Translations under genes and position numbers: made by a program | Assembly: GCA_021793575.1 (NCBI GenBank) | Contig: JAJYSM010000003.1 | Location: 1 to 64,000 of the forward strand | Length of the DNA: 64,000 nt | From: Pseudomonadota bacterium | Lineage (GTDB): Bacteria > Pseudomonadota > Gammaproteobacteria > Xanthomonadales > Rhodanobacteraceae | Reading direction: 5' to 3' | In this document: positions 62,242 through 64,000 of the stretch, in pieces | Layout of the letters: the number at the start of each line of letters is the position of its first letter | How positions within the stretch are numbered: the stretch's first letter is position 1 | Notes under the pieces: model-generated | Told to the model about the DNA's origin: nothing | Databases searched by the model: none | The model's input: only the letters and a program-made list of their open reading frames with translations

Positions 62242-63585
62242 ATGCGCCACCTTCTGTCCGCCCTGCTGTTGGGCCTCGTGTCACTGCTTGCATCGGGCGC
62301 CAGCTTCGCGCGGCCGCTGCTGCTGATCTCGATCGACGGCCTGCGTCCGGCCGACGTGATCGACGCGCAGCAGCGCGGCCTCAAGTTGCCGAACCTGCAG
62401 GCCTTCCTCACCCGCGGCGCCTACGCCAGCGACGTGCGCGGCGTGCTGCCCACGCTGACCTATCCCAGCCACACCACCATCCTCACCGGCGTGTCGCCGA
62501 ACCTGCACGGGATCGGCGGCAACCTCACCTTCGATCCCTACAACAAGAACCAGCAGGGCTGGGACTGGTATGCCAGCGACATCCGCGTGCCCACGCTGTG
62601 GGACGCGGCGCGCGCGGCCGGCATGACCACCGCCAACGTGCACTGGCCGGTCAGCGTGGGCGCGCCGGTGGACTGGAACCTGCCGCAGATCTGGCGCAGC
62701 GGCACCCCCGACGACCGCAAGCTGCTCGCCGCGCTGGCCACCCCGGGCCTGCTGCCGGCGCTGGAACAAGGCCTCGGCCCGTATGCCGACGGCATCGACG
62801 AGAGCCTCGCCGGCGACCAGAACCGCGCCCGCTTCATGGTGAAACTGCTGGAGACACGCAAGCCGCAGTTCATGACCGCCTACTTCGCTTCGCTGGATGA
62901 CATGGAGCACGCCCGCGGCCCCGGCACGCCGGCGGCGAACCGCGTGCTCGAAGGCATCGACGCGCTGGTCGGCGAGCTGGTGGCGGCGGCGCAGCGCGTG
63001 CATCCGGACGGCGTGGTGGCGGTGGTCTCCGATCACGGCTTCGCGCCGGTGCAGCACGACGTGAACCTCTACGCGCCGTTCATCCAGGCCGGCCTGATCA
63101 CGTTCAAGGACGGCGCGGTCACCGACTGGCAGGCGATGCCGTGGAACGACGGCGGCAGCGCGGCGATCGTGCTGCGCCACCCCGACGATGCGGCGCTGCA
63201 GGCCAAAGTAGCCGCGCTGCTGAAACAGCTGCAGCATGACCCGCGCTACGCCATCGACAAAGTGCTCGACCACCGCCAGCTGGTGGCTGCCGGCGGCACC
63301 GCGCAGGCCAGCTGGTTCGTGCTGTTCAAGACCGGCGCCGAGATGGGCATCAAGGCGGATGCACCGCCGCTCACGCCGGGTCACTACCTGGGCATGCACG
63401 GCTACGACCCGGCGCTGCCGGCGATGCGCTCGACCTTCCTGATCGCCGGCGCCGGCATTCGGGCGGGCAGGAACCTCGGCTCGATCGACATGCGTGACAT
63501 CGCGCCGACGCTGGCGGCGCTGATGGGCGTCAGCCTGCCGCAGGCGCAGGGACACGCCCTGCTGCCGGCGGCGATGCCGCACTGA
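62242..63585 (+). CDS. Alkaline phosphatase family protein (ectonucleotide pyrophosphatase/phosphodiesterase)
   Basis: PLLLISIDGLRPADVIDAQQRGLKLPNLQAFLTRGAYASDVRGVLPTLTYPSHTTILTG; VAVVSDHGFAPV; ALPAMRSTFLIAGAGIRAG. Confidence 0.93.
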   Translation: MRHLLSALLLGLVSLLASGASFARPLLLISIDGLRPADVIDAQQRGLKLPNLQAFLTRGAYASDVRGVLPTLTYPSHTTILTGVSPNLHGIGGNLTFDPYNKNQQGWDWYASDIRVPTLWDAARAAGMTTANVHWPVSVGAPVDWNLPQIWRSGTPDDRKLLAALATPGLLPALEQGLGPYADGIDESLAGDQNRARFMVKLLETRKPQFMTAYFASLDDMEHARGPGTPAANRVLEGIDALVGELVAAAQRVHPDGVVAVVSDHGFAPVQHDVNLYAPFIQAGLITFKDGAVTDWQAMPWNDGGSAAIVLRHPDDAALQAKVAALLKQLQHDPRYAIDKVLDHRQLVAAGGTAQASWFVLFKTGAEMGIKADAPPLTPGHYLGMHGYDPALPAMRSTFLIAGAGIRAGRNLGSIDMRDIAPTLAALMGVSLPQAQGHALLPAAMPH

Positions 63586-63657
63586 CCTGCTCCACACGGC
63601 TGCACGCGTTCGCACCGCTGCCATCCGTCTGGACGTCCATGTGAATCTGCAACAAAG

Positions 63658-63686
63658 CTGTAAGGCCTCGTACACAGAGCGTCATC
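63658..63686 (+). promoter_or_regulatory. Possible Pho box upstream of the second TonB receptor
   Basis: CTGTAAG-N4-CGTACAC-N4-CGTCATC: three degenerate 7-mers with 11-bp periodicity, 113 bp before the start codon. Confidence 0.45.
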
Positions 63687-63798
63687 AAGATTCACGCTGA
63701 TGGTCGCCAGGGGTGGCCACACCGATTTCCCACTCATCGCAGGCCCAGGGCCGCCCGCAGGGGCGTCCGTGCGGGCGTCTGCGCAAACAGGATCACTT

Positions 63799-64000
63799 AT
63801 GTCCCGCCTACATGCTCCACGCCGTACCAGTCTCGTGCTCGCGCTGCTGGTCGCCCTGCACGGCGTGCCGGCCTTCGCCGCCGACACCGGCGCCGCGGCC
63901 ACTCCCTCGCCGGAGCCGGCCGCGGCCGACAAGGCCCAGACGCTGCAATCGGTGTCGGTGATCGGTCAGGGCGAGACACGCCAGGTGCAGCGCATCACTG
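63799..64000 (+). CDS. TonB-dependent receptor (N-terminus only; runs off the window)
   Basis: MSRLHAPRRTSLVLALLVALHGVPAFAADTG signal peptide followed by AQTLQSVSVIGQGETRQVQRIT (start of plug). Confidence 0.8.
   Translation, partial: MSRLHAPRRTSLVLALLVALHGVPAFAADTGAAATPSPEPAAADKAQTLQSVSVIGQGETRQVQRIT

Overview
The window is a high-GC gammaproteobacterial chromosome segment. Gene content and repeat style suggest Xanthomonadales/Rhodanobacteraceae-like (inference). Most of it is core metabolism: tRNA-Arg(CCG); M61 peptidase; GGDEF protein; APC permease; a compact ugpB-A-E-C-glpD-ugpQ operon for glycerol-3-phosphate scavenging; three alkaline-phosphatase-superfamily phosphodiesterases and two TonB receptors; S9 peptidase; LytS/LytTR pair; icd; a 1704-aa PAS/GAF/GGDEF/EAL protein; OFA-type MFS transporter plus fdsGBAD formate dehydrogenase; SNF2 helicase; a porin-glnK-amtB-glnA nitrogen cluster; uppP; an envelope-stress small-protein cluster; and a hybrid histidine kinase. 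Best second-look signals: (1) a small accessory island (about 16.5-18.6 kb) with two toxin-less HigA/XRE antitoxin-like genes flanking a PD-(D/E)XK-nuclease-like ORF and a roughly 200-bp multi-hairpin non-coding element; (2) a double-palindrome REP-like element carried in frame inside fdsA; (3) two perfectly spaced sigma-54 promoters with NtrC-like half-sites bracketing the nitrogen cluster; (4) duplicated phosphatase/TonB-receptor pairs with Pho-box-like repeats; (5) a truncated pRiA4b ORF-3 gene and a 1.2-kb decayed region. No CRISPR array, prophage or intact IS element was recognised. All calls were made by eye; no database search was run.
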